From assembly GCF_010093595.1 (NCBI RefSeq), contig NW_022985468.1:316615-380614 (forward strand): 64,000 nucleotides of DNA, read 5' to 3'. Below, piece after piece: positions 1-11,638 of this stretch. Under the pieces are notes generated by a model that was given only the letters and a program-made list of their open reading frames with translations, searched no databases and was not told where the DNA came from. Position 1 is the first letter of the stretch. Each line of letters opens with the position of its first letter. The translations under genes and the position numbers were made by a program. Source of the stretch: Mytilinidion resinicola (taxonomy: Eukaryota; Ascomycota; Dothideomycetes; Mytilinidiales; Mytilinidiaceae).

Positions 1-2270
1 CCCGATCCCCAAAGACCAACTCTAGATGCCTCGCTCCCGTCTCCCTCACCACAACTATCCGCTGCCACGTCCGCTTATGCTCCATCCCCACCGCCGTATT
101 CGTCAGCAACTCCGACGGCCTCGAATTCACAGCCAGCGTAACAAGATCACTGATGCCCGCCCACGCCTTCTAAACCAACCACTGCCAAAGCGTAACAGCC
201 ACCTTACCCACCGCAAGCACAAACTGGATCCCCAGCACCACAAACGCAAACCACAGCGTTGGCGTCCTAGTCTCAAGGTTCCAAGCGTACCCAAAGCGAC
301 GGACCCGCACCTGCAAACGCATCCAGCTGTTTTTCAGCGACTCGGCCTCTAACTGGCGCGGCGGGTGCTTGTGCCTGCTGCGGAACGTGATGTCGGTCGT
401 GAACTCCTCCTTGACTCCCGGCCCAGCATGGACGATATATATATACCGGTGCCGCGGCCGATTAAGGTCGGTGCGTCGCTCAGAAACTTGCTCATCGACG
501 TCGCTACCATGCGTGTAGGTAGCCGTTTGTAGCCACCCCGGGGCGCCATGACGCGGCTGTTGAAGTCGGAGGCGACGAGGAAGATGTCCGCGAGGTCGCC
601 CATGAGGGTGTTATCAGTGCCGTCTGTGGGTACGTTGAGGGCGTCCGCCCAGTCTGTCCCCATCTCAATGCGACAAGAGGCTGTGGGGAAGGGGACAGCG
701 GCGTTCAGTATAGCGGCTGCGTCAGCGGGTTTGTCCCAGGCTTGGTGGATGAAGAGGTCTTTGCGGGTTTCCAGCCACATTATTCCAGGAAGCCAGTAGG
801 CCGTTATGGCGCATGAGATGATGCTGTAGCTTGAGTTGAGGTATTTGGGGTTCTTTGGGTCCGTGCGGTCGAATATGTCTACTGGGACGAAGAAGATGCC
901 GCCCAGGGAAGCATTTCCTCTTTTGCTAAATGTGGTATGTTCGTCTATTGGTACTTAGGAGAACTGAGTCTGATTGCCGGTGAAGTTTTTCCCTACATCT
1001 AATGCCGACTGCGGAACATGCCAGAGCTCATCGCTTTCAATCCCAAGGTGTCCAAAAGGGAACGCCACTTTCGGGTCATCATTGTCATACCACGCACATT
1101 AAACTCTCACGAAAGGTTTCAGGATGTTCGCGAAAGTCTCTGGCCTCTTTGCATCCGCCGTCCTCACGGTAATGTCGAGCCGCAACGGCGTCGGGTCCCC
1201 ATCTTCTGCCCTCAACTTCGGATACGACGACTTCCACGCATGTCTCCAAAAGTTCGCCAGGTCAGTAGCAAGCAGGTGGGTAACCGACGTGCCAGAAGCC
1301 CACCCAAACCAGCTCATTTCAGAAGCGTAAGTAGTGTTCTCGACATCGACTCCGTCCCAAATATCAGTCGAGTACGGCGGCAGCATCTGCTGCGACCACA
1401 AATCGGAGCTGAGGTAGCGCATTGCACCACTTTCATTATCCACGATCGTGAGACTTGGCCACATTTGGCCTCGCACGTAGCCCTCCTGCCACCCTTTAAT
1501 AACGTCGATGTTAGTTGTGGGGCATAGGCGGCGAGATTTTGCTCCGCGCCGAAGACACCGGTCAGATGGTAGCAAACTCGCGTCCACCTTCGAAGGCCAA
1601 ATTTGCTCAGAAGTTGCGGCCAGATACAGGAGGTCGTCACTGCCGTTGAACGGGTCCACGACAGGCCAGTAAATCAGCTTCGGAAGCGCAACAATCGCAG
1701 AGACCGGATTCGCGATCGCTGCAAGCAGATACCCGACACAACGAGGAGTGGCCGTACTGGTAAGGTACTCCGAAACTCGTTGCTGAGCAAGTAATTGAGC
1801 TTTGTGAGCTGATATCCAGAGGTGAGGAGACTGAAAGGGACGCCTCTCGTTCTGCTGAGACGTCTGCGGATCTCATCCAGGACGATGTTGGATAAAGATG
1901 CGAGGAGAATCAGCTCGTGAGCCTTTGCAACAAATTGAAAGCCATTCAGGATTATTGCTTGATTCCTTCCGCCGTAGTCGGTCGGATAGATCTTTCGCGC
2001 GTAGAGTGCGACTAGGCACATTGTCACGGCTATCGCGAGGAGGTGTATGCCACACCGCCATAGTGCTATCCAAACGCTTTTTACGAGAGCAACTTTGGGC
2101 TTCTCATTGATCTCAGTAGAATGCTCGGATGCTAATGCTCGGACGGTAGGCGATAGAGGCTTGGGGTCAGGCTCGATGCGACGGGCATCCAGGGGAACCT
2201 GCTTGTATGCGATGTACTCCGTGTCTCTTTGGCTCTGAAGGTGGAAGTCAGTGACTGAGTTCAGATCCAC
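1..2270 (-). pseudogene. Broken polytopic membrane protein (uncharacterised fungal family), 3' end outside window
   Basis: Reading the minus strand from 2270 gives one protein in pieces. The N-terminal segment (2270-1674) has a hydrophobic helix (ALWRCGIHLLAIAVTMCLVAL) and a region resembling a family of large uncharacterised Pezizomycotina membrane proteins. The frame then shifts near 1740-1715 and runs on (VALPKLIYWPVVDPFNGS...). From about 1660 to 440 a single frame is interrupted only by TAA at 1101-1099 and TAA at 957-955; protein-like sequence continues straight across both. A further frame change lies in a TA-repeat near 432-442, after which the same product continues (FTTDITF...LEAESLKNSWMRL) to the window edge. 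Two stops and two frame changes argue for a decayed gene rather than introns. I do not know the function. Assembly error cannot be excluded for the frame changes. Confidence 0.7.
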
Positions 2271-3221
2271 GGACTTTTACTTACATCCATCGTTGAGGAT
2301 GAGTGAACCAACGTTCATCTGCCGCGATGCCAAATCAATATGCAATCTCATGAAAATAGAAGCTTTTCAACGAAAAGGCATTCCGAGCAAAACAGCGAGC
2401 AGACGACCGTAAAGTATATGGGCATGTGGCGCCTGTCACCTTACCTAGCTCTGCGCCATTTGTATAGCACCAATAGGCATTGCGTTAACACAGCCTTACT
2501 GCCGTCGTCTTGTTTGGTATTCGAATGCAAGATATGCGCCAATAGAAACACCGCTCATACAGCCTTGCTGCAGCCACATCCTCATACAGATTACCGTTAT
2601 AATTCTGCATGGCTGGGCACTTGGCTTAAAGTGGGGGATAATCGTTCGAGACGAGACTACGTAATAGGATTCAAAGGTCAACTCATCTCTATTAGGTGCT
2701 TAGGAGCGGTTGATGAAATTCGAAACGGCCTTCACGTCTCATCTAGTTTCCAAAAACCAAATCAAGTATTCTATTGATCAGCAGCCAAGGGCATCCGTAA
2801 CCCTAAGGAGCACGCGTCAGATGTTGTCCTTTGAAGATGATAAATGTGTAGCTAGGTAGGTTCAACTAGCTGAATGGCGCAAGAGCCAATGACCATCCGC
2901 GAACGAGCTTACATGATCCGCCACACGAGATGGCCTAGCGAGGCTTGGTACCCTGTAAGTGATCAACATCCATCCCGTGCAAGTTTCTGAAACTACGATG
3001 AAGCATTCGTTACATTAGCAAGAAAGCACACAGACAAAGGATGATTGAGGACTGGATGTATCAAAAATAGGTGCTATCGGCTGACAAGGGAGCGGAGAAG
3101 AATAATAAGAATGAGCGAAGAGACGAAGATAGGATTTTGGACCAACGAATCAATGCAATCCAGCGTCCAGGTAATAAACCGGTCTAGGTACCGATCTACC
3201 AACATAACTGTACCAAGACAC
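2271..3221. other. Intergenic, no supported gene
   Basis: About 950 bp between the membrane-protein pseudogene and the serine-rich gene. A 145-codon open frame at 2340-2777 (+) has no recognisable motif, no low-complexity bias and no splice partner, so I treat it as chance. It holds the 5' flank of the pseudogene and the 3' flank of the gene ending at 3222. Confidence 0.5.
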
Positions 3222-4166
3222 CTAACCTTTACTCTCCCAGTAGTGTCGATCTAGAGCTTTCTCCCCGCCACAGACCTCACACAACCCTTCATACATCCGA
3301 TTGAAGGTCCTATGTTTGCTGAAACATTTTTGGCAAAGGAGCACACTAGGAAATCGCGAATCTCGATTGTGATATTCGTAGACTTGGTCTCGCTCTCCTT
3401 TGAGCACATCTAATGAGCTGGTTTGGGACCAAGAGAAAGGGTTATCGGAACGCGATCGTGCAGGCGACTTTGGAGACGGCGGCTGAAAAGGCCAGACTGA
3501 TCGGAGGCGCGACGGAGACGAAGGGTTAGATCCTGGTGATCGGCTGCTGGTTGGCGACATGCTCACGCTAAAATGTCTTCGAGACGACGCCTCGAAGATG
3601 GAATCGGTATTTCCAGGGAAGAAATTTTGAGGCATAGGGAGCTCTGCAGGTGATGAAGACTGAACAGGTGAAAGGTGATGACCCTCGACAATAGGCTGCG
3701 AGGACAGGCGACGTTGAGCCAAATCCGACCTCATCCGCTCGACTAATGGCTGAGACGCGACTTCGTTCCGGGCCATGGATACCCGTCGGATCATGTGGCT
3801 AGGTATATGTGACTCCGCCGATTTGTTGGAAGTCGCCACCCTTTGTAGAGCTTTAATGGAGGATTCTTTGTATGGGTTCGATGGTGCAAGACTCCAGCGT
3901 CTGTCGCTCGCGGCAGGCGCTGCGTCATTGGTACTGACTATCGAGTGGCGTTTCAGTCGGGCCATATCCAAAGCGCGCAGCTGATCTCGACGCTTCTCAG
4001 CATCTTCGTTTCCACCTAGCCAAATGGATGTGCGACGGGAAGGAGGTGGAAATGGAAACGGTGACTCGGAATTCTGCTCGATGAGATCTCTTAGCTCGGG
4101 AGAAGGCTGGAAGAAGTCTGGGCTGATAGAAGAACGCCGATCCGGAACGGCCTTGGGAGACTCCAT
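3222..4166 (-). CDS. Hypothetical serine/proline-rich protein with C-terminal CxxC...CxxC pair
   Basis: A single open frame; the chosen ATG at 4166 (MESPKAVPDRRSS) gives about 314 residues, but the frame stays open to an ATG at 4358, so a longer form is possible. Most of the protein is disordered and rich in Ser, Pro and Arg with many SP/RRxS-type phosphosite-like motifs (RRVS, SPKSPARSRS). The last 45 residues are more ordered and carry CQKC and, about 20 residues later, CEVC, a spacing that could bind one zinc ion. I recognise no family. Such proteins in fungi are often regulatory or scaffold-like, but no function is inferred here. It is tail-to-tail near nothing; its 5' end lies 390 bp from the 3' end of the proteasome gene on the same strand. 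Confidence 0.6.
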   Translation of the reverse strand: MESPKAVPDRRSSISPDFFQPSPELRDLIEQNSESPFPFPPPSRRTSIWLGGNEDAEKRRDQLRALDMARLKRHSIVSTNDAAPAASDRRWSLAPSNPYKESSIKALQRVATSNKSAESHIPSHMIRRVSMARNEVASQPLVERMRSDLAQRRLSSQPIVEGHHLSPVQSSSPAELPMPQNFFPGNTDSIFEASSRRHFSVSMSPTSSRSPGSNPSSPSRLRSVWPFQPPSPKSPARSRSDNPFSWSQTSSLDVLKGERDQVYEYHNRDSRFPSVLLCQKCFSKHRTFNRMYEGLCEVCGGEKALDRHYWESKG

Positions 4167-4554
4167 CGATACGCCACAATGTTTGGAAGAAGTATGTCCG
4201 GATAGGAGTAATTTATGAAGGACAGAGGCACGGGGATTAGAACCAGGGCGTTCGAGGATAGGTTGTGCTTCCAAGCGTCGTGTGAAGGCTACAAAGTTGC
4301 AGTCAACTGCACCTGCCATGTACCTCCTCTTGCCGGGCCACAAGTCGAGAAAGAGCATGTTGAGAAGTGAGAAGAAAGACGGAAGGATAAGTAGATCACA
4401 GGTTAGAGGGCGAAATCAACAAGAAATATCCGCATTGAGATTGAGGCAATTTCTAGCTCACCTGAATGGTATATTACAGACCAAACTCTATCAAGTGAGA
4501 TACCGAAGCACCCCTATGCATTCCTGTAGACTCCATCAACTTGTGTTTCTCAAT

Positions 4555-5474
4555 TTACGTTTCTGACATCTCGGTGTCCTCCGCCTTCGCCAAGCCGTGC
4601 TCCTTGAGCAGGGCATCGATCTCATCCGCTCCCCAGAGATGGTGGTAGATCTTGCCATTCTTAGTCCTGCCTACTGTCGCAAACTCAACTATTGCGCTGT
4701 TAGATTCACTCGAGTATAAGTCGATATTGAGGTGAACTCACTCTTCTCGCTGCTCAGCTTCGTGGAATCCATCGTCTTACTTAGCACCTTGACCGCCAAG
4801 CCACATGCCTCCTTCAAGTCGTATTCTTCCTTATAGTCCTGCTTCAACAGACTCTGCGCGCTGGCGTTGTTGGCGCCTACACTCGTTGCCTTCCATCCAC
4901 CATAATTGCCGCTAGGATTGCTTTGGTAGAGCTGGAACTGGCGCTGCGGGTCCCAACCAGCGTAGATGAAGGAGACACCAAAGGGCCGGAGACCGCCGTG
5001 CTGAGTGTAGCCTTGCTTGAGATCGCATAGGCGACGTACGAGCTGTTCGCAGGGGATGTCTTCGTTGTAGGTGAGGAGGTAGCGTTGGGCGGCTTGGCGG
5101 GCGTAGTTGATGAGGATGTTCGCATCAGCTGTCATACCTGCTACAGCGCAGATCATGTTGCTAGGCTCCGTTAGCTTGAAGTACGAGGGACGAACGTATG
5201 AGTCGTCTTACTCGTTGAGAATATAGAGCTTCTCTGCTGATGTATCTTGCTCCAGCAGCTTGCTCGTCACTTTCCTCTCGGCGGCGAGGACGATGCCATC
5301 TTGTGCGAGAATACCCAGCGCAGTACCAGCGTGTGATATAGCCTCCAATGCATACTCGACCTGGTAGAGACGCCCCTCTGGCGAGAAGATGGTAGTCTAG
5401 GTGGGTGTGAGCTGGTATTGATTGCGGCAGGGCTGCAGCGTATGGCTTACCCGTGAATCGTATCTTCTCGACAT
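4555..5474 (-). CDS. PRE9: 20S proteasome subunit alpha type 4 (alpha3)
   Basis: Four exons: 5474-5451, 5396-5212, 5160-4742 and 4688-4555, joined by 51-54 nt GT-AG introns, give 253 residues. The first exon encodes MSRRYDSR, the conserved start of this subunit; exon 2 begins [19 protein letters not shown], the alpha-subunit N-terminal signature that closes the gate of the 20S ring. Later matches to PSMA4/Pre9 include [21 protein letters not shown] and [14 protein letters not shown], and the C-terminus is acidic. The subunit is non-catalytic and structural in the outer ring; in yeast it is the only dispensable alpha subunit. Length agrees with the family (about 250-260). It is transcribed divergently from the URN1 homologue with 251 bp between start codons. 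The open frame that runs past the last donor site is an intron read-through. Confidence 0.95.
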
Positions 5475-5725
5475 GTTGAAGTCTGGCAGCTACTGAGGAT
5501 GAGAAAATCAGAGAATGTGCCTCAAGGCTGGATCGAAATCGTGGAGAGGGAGGGATTGAGGTTCACGCAGCAGTGTGATGGAGTTGAGCTCCAGGCACAA
5601 GCTCGATGCGCGTCTCGGCGACGGCGCCAGAACCCCCGGCCTTGGCACTTGTTTTCGTGACCTCGAGCATCATCAGGGTTTCATTTCTACTTCCACTTCA
5701 CTCCTACCATCGCTGTGACCTCAGG
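5475..5725. promoter_or_regulatory. Shared bidirectional promoter of PRE9 and URN1 homologue
   Basis: Only 251 bp separate the two divergent start codons, so both promoters must lie here or overlap 5' UTRs. No TATA-like box or known proteasome control element (PACE) was identified by eye. The co-location is shown by sequence; co-regulation is inference. Confidence 0.5.
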
Positions 5726-7661
5726 ATGCTCTCCTCCGCAAATCTCCCTCCCAAACCTCCACCTGGCGTTGCTCCCCTTCCTCCGGGATGGACTCAGCAT
5801 AAGGCGCCCACTGGTATGGCACGCTCAGAAGCAGCTCAAACCTCTATCTAATCGCGATCTAGGGCACCCCTACTACTACAACATGGCCACGAAGCAATCC
5901 ACATATACGCGACCCGTCTTTCAATCTCAAGCACCCAGCCCGCCGCCGCCACCAGTTACACCGTCCTCCCAAAACGCTCAGATCCCGAACGCATTTCCAG
6001 GTCCGTTCGGCGGAAACTTTGGCCAGCAGGGAAACTTTAGATCGCAAGGGGGCTTTGGACCACCGGGGAACTTTGGACAGCCTGGAAGCTTTGGTTCGCA
6101 GGGAAACTTCGGACCGCAAGGAAACTTTGGACAGCAAGGCAACTTGGTACCGCAAGGAAATTTTGGCCCTCAGGGAAATTTCGGTTCACAGGGCAACTTC
6201 GGTCAGCAGTATCAGGGCTTCCCAGGTGGACAGCACCGTGGCAATCACCGCGGTGGCCATAATTTCGACCGACGAGATGCAGAGAGACGGGCGAAAGATC
6301 GCCCAAAGCATCGAAAAGACATCCCTGGCTGCGCGCCATGGGTCCTAGTAAAGACGAAGCTTGGTCGGCGCTTCGTTCACAACACCGAAACAAACGAAAG
6401 CTTCTGGAAATACCCAGAGGAGGTCAGGAAAGGGGTCGTGGAGCTGGACAAGATAGAACGCGAGAAGAAGCAGCGGAAAGAATGCGGGGAACCCAACGGA
6501 GATGAGACGGAAGTACCTGTACAAGTGGAGAAGACCCAAGCTGATAAGGCTCAAGAGGAGACGGCCCAGGGAGCGGAGCCTAGGCCTGGCGCGTCAGAAG
6601 AGCGAGCCCAGGATGAAAACGGGGATTCTAGCGAGTACGAGGAGGTAGAGGTAACGGACGACGAAGAGGAGGACAACCCATCGAAACGGCAACGGACTGA
6701 GGAACCGGCTGAGGACCAACCTGTCGAATTCAATGAAGATGACATAGCGTACCAGCTTGCTGCGATGGGCCAAGACTACGGACTCGATCCAGGCGAATAC
6801 GGAGACGGTGAAGATGGGGACTGGGAGGAAGGCGCAGAAGGCCTCCCTTTGACAGAAGAGGATTCAAAAGCGCTGTTCCGGGATTTATTGGACGACTTCC
6901 ATATAAGTCCCTATCATACGTGGGAGAAGCTTATCGAAGAAGGGAAAATTATCGACGACGACCGCTACACGGCTCTCACGAACATGAAGGCGCGGAAAGA
7001 ATGCTGGAGCGAATGGTCCAGAGACAAGGTCCAGGAGTTAAGAGAGCTACGCGAGAAGCAAGAGAAGAATGATCCCAAAATCCCATACATGGCTTTTCTG
7101 CAGAAGAACGCGACTCCGAAACTATTTTGGCCGGAGTTCAGACGGAAGTACAAGAAAGAACCTGAGATGAAGGATATGAAGGTCTCGGACAAAGACCGGG
7201 AAAGGTGGTATCGCGAGCATATCAATCGTCTTAAACTACCTCAAGCAACTCTGAAGTCAGACCTCACGGCTCTGTTGAAGGCACAGCCACTGTCAGTTCT
7301 CAATCAGTCAACTTCCTTGGATGCGCTTCCTCCTACTCTGCTAGGTGACATTCGATTTATCTCGCTATCTCCATCCACACGAGATTCGCTCTTAGAAACC
7401 TACATCGGTACCCTCCCAGCTGTCCCTGAAGGTGCAACAGCCTCTGCAGAGGATGACGCAGAGCTGGAGAAGAAGAGGGCTGAGCGAGAACGGCGAGAGA
7501 AGGCTCTCGCTGAGCGCGAGAAGAGGGTGCAAGCAGAGAAGCACAAGCAGCGACGGGATCTAGAGTTTGGGAGGGGCAGACTCCGGGAGGAAGAAATGGA
7601 GCTGGAACGTGCGATGAGAGTCAACAAAGATGGCCTCAAGGGGTATCTTGCTGAAGAATGA
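5726..7661 (+). CDS. URN1: WW/FF-domain pre-mRNA splicing factor, Urn1/Dre4 type
   Basis: Two exons, 5726-5813 and 5863-7661, joined by a 49-nt intron that restores the first WW domain (LPPGWTQHKAPTG + HPYYYN...STYTRP, residues about 18-47). The product is 628 residues. Residues about 80-150 are a Gly/Asn/Phe/Gln-rich tandem repeat of the form GNFGxQ. A second WW-like segment follows (PWVLVKTKLGRRFVH...SFWKYP, about 182-216), then an acidic stretch with a basic KRQR motif, an FF domain (LFRDLLDDFHISPYHTWEKL, about 365-420), a second FF-like segment (AFLQKNATPKLFWPEF, about 437-490) and a C-terminal charged coiled coil. This order matches yeast Urn1 and fission yeast Dre4, spliceosome-associated proteins; WW domains bind proline-rich partners and FF domains mediate contacts in the spliceosome. 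The repeat is the unusual part. Confidence 0.85.
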
Positions 7662-8002
7662 GACTGATCAGGGCACGTCGAGTTGGGTGTGTTACCCATG
7701 GCAACTTGTGTCTGCCATTAGTTCACTATGTATGTACCAGCCCCAAATTAGCATCAGTCATAGCATCAGTCATAGCGACCCAACCCATATCCAGTACCTC
7801 AAAGATCACATTTTGATTGACCTGCCCAATCGAACCTATGTTTGTCATGAAGAATCATGACTTGAATTTGTTAACATTAATGTATTAGATTCTAAATCGG
7901 TGACCCATTCCCGCCAACGCTTCGCTCAAACGACATTCAAACCCAAGACGCTCATAGAATCACGAAATCAGAATCGGCCGTTTAGAAAAACCCCATTTCT
8001 CA
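7662..8002. other. Intergenic between convergent genes
   Basis: 341 bp between the stop codons of the URN1 homologue and the SGNH esterase. A short direct repeat (agcatcagtcat) occurs twice near 7749-7773. No coding signal. Confidence 0.6.
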
Positions 8003-9084
8003 TCATGCCTTTGGCTGCTGCGGCAACACAGGCGCCGGCCCAATACTCTTCGGATCACTCGGCCCCATCGCCGGTAAACTCGACTGCGCCGGCGTCGTGG
8101 TCCAGGGTGCAACGGTGTGAATCCCATCGTAGAAAACGCGCGCCATCTTCACGTAGCCATTGTCGTTGGGGTGGGTGCCATCAGATTGCATGTCGGCCAT
8201 ACTCCACCCTAAATTGCATCAGCTTTAACTTTCCAAAATAAAAGACATGTGGTAGGTGGTTTCACTTACAAGAGCTATGATTATCAACCATGAAAACAGG
8301 CTTCTTCAGGTCACCTCGCAGTATCTCAACAACATCCGCAAGAAGCGTGTTATACCCCTTGATCACAGCTTCCGCTTTCTTGTTACCGTTTGGCGGAAGC
8401 GTGGAGACAACGACGACGGCGTTAGTCGCGATGCTGAGGATGTAACTGATGAAGTTGTACATGTCATTTGCCATAGCGTCTGTATGATTGTCAATCTCAA
8501 TTTTTGTCAACCAAATAAAGACCACGTACTCGGATCATGGCCCTGCAGCGCGTCATTTGTCCCTGCAAGCACAAGGACTACATTTGGCTTCTGCTTCAAT
8601 GCTGTTTTCAGCCCCGTCTGGTTCTGGACCTGGCTAATCCTTAGACCGGGGAAGCCGTCGCATTCGTTGTCGCCCATTTGGCCGCATTTTTTGCTACCTG
8701 GAGCGCGTCGTCAGTTCTCGTACTGATAGTCAAAGAGCATAGAAGCAGAATTGGGGAATCTACGCACCAATCATATTCACCTGCCTCCCCTCTGCCACTA
8801 ACGCGCTCCTCATCGCTCGCCGAAACCCATTTCCATACGCCGAGCCTTGGCCATACACGATCGAGGCTCCGATAGCATGGATGCGGAGAGCTGGTGCCTT
8901 GGCTGCTTGTGCAGACCGTGTGATCGCAAGAGCATTGTCTGCTTCGGTGTTTACTGGTATCGCAGAGACTGGGCGTTTGTCAGAGAAAGTCGAGTTGGAA
9001 TGCGGCTCTCAGCACGTGTTAAGTCAACTTACCGGATAAAAGCGGAATGAAGCACACCAACAAGCTGCTCGCTCCCCAAATCAT
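8003..9084 (-). CDS. Secreted SGNH/GDSL-type hydrolase (esterase, CE3-like)
   Basis: Five exons (9084-9033, 8968-8768, 8697-8530, 8479-8270, 8208-8003) give 278 residues. The first exon encodes a short signal peptide (MIWGASSLLVCFIPLLS). Block I is HAIGASIVYG: the nucleophile Ser is present and the GAS form instead of GDS is common in fungal members. The second exon ends with the conserved GNGFRRAMR; block III is AGTNDAL and block V is SDGTHPND, supplying the catalytic Asp and His. CGQMGDNECDGFPG provides Cys residues typical of a secreted fold. Family knowledge: such enzymes deacetylate xylan or other polysaccharides or cleave small esters; the substrate cannot be read from sequence. It converges with the URN1 homologue. 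The last 40 residues are Pro/Ala/Ser-rich. Confidence 0.85.
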
Positions 9085-10668
9085 CTTCACGTTCCTATTT
9101 CAGCACGAACCGCGTAGCTATATGTACGACTCCTCGCCGGTCGCCTTTGAAAGATAAGACAGGAGCCACCGAGGTCGGAGTTCACGATCCAGATCCCAAA
9201 TCAGTCTCTGATGGCGAGGAATGCAAACACGCGCAGCGAGACCCCAAGAACTTAAAGATAAGAGAAAAGACGCGTACTCCGTATGTACGTTGGACGACAT
9301 GACAGTAGAGTTACATTAAATACCTCATACTCACGTCTTATTTTATATTCTACATCCTAACGTTCACTGCCCGCACACGCCCTGACTTGCCCGCTTTCGG
9401 GTTGCAGGCCCGGCCCTGTCATGTCTACGTTCGGACAGCAGTATCGAATCCATCCTGCAGGCGCAGGCTAGGCGTATAGCGCTTCGTATGCGTATATCGG
9501 GCATTGGCTTATTAGCCACGTGGAATCTCGAATTTCGAGCGGGAGATAGCGGATCAGTAACACGGCCATGTTAGTGGGTATCGCCGTTGTGAACACAGGG
9601 GATCATGAGGCCTCTCGCTGACACCTCTTCTGGGCTGCAAGGCGGAGTGCGACATCGCCGGCGACAGCACAGAATAGCCGCTCGTGGTCTCAATACTATA
9701 ATCTACCTGGTAGATCGTTGATTGCCAGCACGCACTGTGTGCGGGGAATCCTGAGAGATAGTTGTGGATGTATGGATTGGAGAGGTTTCAGCAACAGTGG
9801 TGGTACAGAGTGAAGTGCGACAGTATGTACAGAACGGTTATTGTTTTCGTGATGCGCTAGAGTTGGTGTTGGTGAAAGAAGAGGGGTGAGGAGATGCAGT
9901 GGCAGAGCTGGTGAGACGACGCTGAGGTGGGCGGAACTCCAACGAGCATCCATGCCTTCCGTCTTTTTTTTACTGCAATTAGTTACTTATGACTCGACAA
10001 AGCACACAGGTCCGGAATTCTCGCTGTTTGACAAGTTCAGGAAATGCCCATATAGCTATGAGTTATAACAGAAGAACGTAGAGGCAAGCGTATTTCTAGT
10101 GGTAGTACATGCGCACTAGGTCCTCCCGAAGATACGCTAGTTAGCAATAATTACTTCATGCGGACAAGCTAGTCCGTCCATTCTTCCAGTCCAGTAATCA
10201 CATGAATTTGGTGCAGTATCCCTGCCGTTCATTAGACTAGAGGTTTCTATATATAAACTTTGATCCGGGGTGGTATTAAGAGTACAAAACAGCGGCAATT
10301 GATGACCTAGTGCTAGGTTTGCCTCCGGCGCATAGCAAAAGCTCCGCAGAGTGCACCTTTGATCATCTGCCTCGCTGTCCACTTGAAGCCGAAGGACGTC
10401 AGACTTATAGATTTTAGTAGAAAAGGGAGATCGACACATGCAAAATACAGATCCTGCCTTGCTTGCCTGTCCAGGAACTTTTCTTGGGCGACGATTCTAC
10501 CATCGGGCTGCCAGATTCACCTTCGATTCGGGTTTCGGATCAGACGGCCGTTGTCCTGATGAGATGGCTTTAAACCGGCCAGCTCGTATCGATACACGAC
10601 ACTGACGCTAGGCTGCGCAACATCGTCCAGACCATCCATGCAAGGGTGACAAATAATTGGTCACCGAC
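9085..10668. other. Intergenic, 1.6 kb, no supported gene
   Basis: Region between the 5' end of the esterase and the 3' end of the aldo-keto reductase. All open frames are under 100 codons, without motifs or plausible splice partners. I see no repeat arms or element ends. Confidence 0.5.
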
Positions 10669-11638
10669 TTATGACTCAATGCGCCCCTTGAAGCTTTTGA
10701 AGACAGCTTCCCATTCACTCGGATTCGATCTCGCCCATGCCTTCACGACCTCGACGCCTTCTCGATCTTCCCGCATGTGGTGCAAGGAGGACGTTCCGTT
10801 CAGCACGACGATGCCTAGATTCATGACTAAGCTATACAGCGCAATCGGAGCGGGAACACCGGTAGATTCGGCAATCGTGGCAATCTCGTTGCATCCCAGC
10901 AGCTTTAGATTACCCGTCAAAGTCCAAAATGATTCGTAGATGATGTCGTTCTCTGCACAGAACGCTCGCAATTCGACATCATGCCCGGTGGCGGGGTAGA
11001 ACCGATTCTGAACGACCGAAGGCTTGACCTTTGAGGTCTTGTGTATCTGTTCGAGAGTCTCTAAGTCCACGTTGGAGATTCCGAGCGAGAGGATCTTCTC
11101 AGGGACGAAGGCCTCTAAGACGTGCCAAGCCTCCAAAGTCTGCGTTAGTGTTGGAAGTGGGGAATGCATCAGCACGCAGTCGATATAAGATCCAACTTCG
11201 GAGTCCTGCAATGGGCGAAGTTTCCTGAGTGATGAGGCTACCGACGTTTCGATCTGCTTTTGCAGAGAATCTGCGGCGTTGTAGGGCATGTTATTCCTGT
11301 CTTGGCCAGCGAGTGATGTGTATTTAGTCTGAAGCTATTTAAGGTTAAAAGAAGATATCGTTGGGATAGAACTCAGCCTTGGTATCCATTTTCGTACTTA
11401 CATAGATGTCTTCCCGACGAACCACGCCATCTTTGTAGGCTTCCCGCAGGGCTTGTCCTACGAGCTCTTCACGATAATGCCGGGGCTGTGCGGCGGTGTC
11501 TACAGCTCGGAATCCTGCAATCAAGGCTTCTTTCACCAGCTTCGTCGTGTTATCTTTCTTCCAAGCCGTTCCGTAGATGAAAGCTGGCGAGAGTGAAGAT
11601 AGAGACGACATCGCAGCTCTGCCCCCGCTTGAAGCCAT
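10669..11638 (-). CDS. Aldo-keto reductase family oxidoreductase
   Basis: Two exons, 11638-11402 and 11334-10669, separated by a 67-nt intron (donor GTAAGT, acceptor AATAG), give 300 residues. Splicing yields REDIYLQTKYTSLAGQDRNNMPYN, which matches the fungal AKR pattern. The catalytic tetrad is visible: Asp in RAVDTAAQ, Tyr in RHYREELVG, Lys in LQTKY and His in VLMHSPLP. Further AKR landmarks are GISNVDLETL and VQNRFYP. The product is a cytosolic NAD(P)H-dependent carbonyl reductase of undefined substrate. Length is typical (about 280-330). The strand bases around 11345 keep the first frame open a little past the donor, which is intron read-through. No neighbour suggests a pathway. Confidence 0.85.

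Noticed and set aside
2340..2777. 145-codon plus-strand open frame
   Set aside because: No motif, no domain, unlikely composition and no splice partner; treated as chance.
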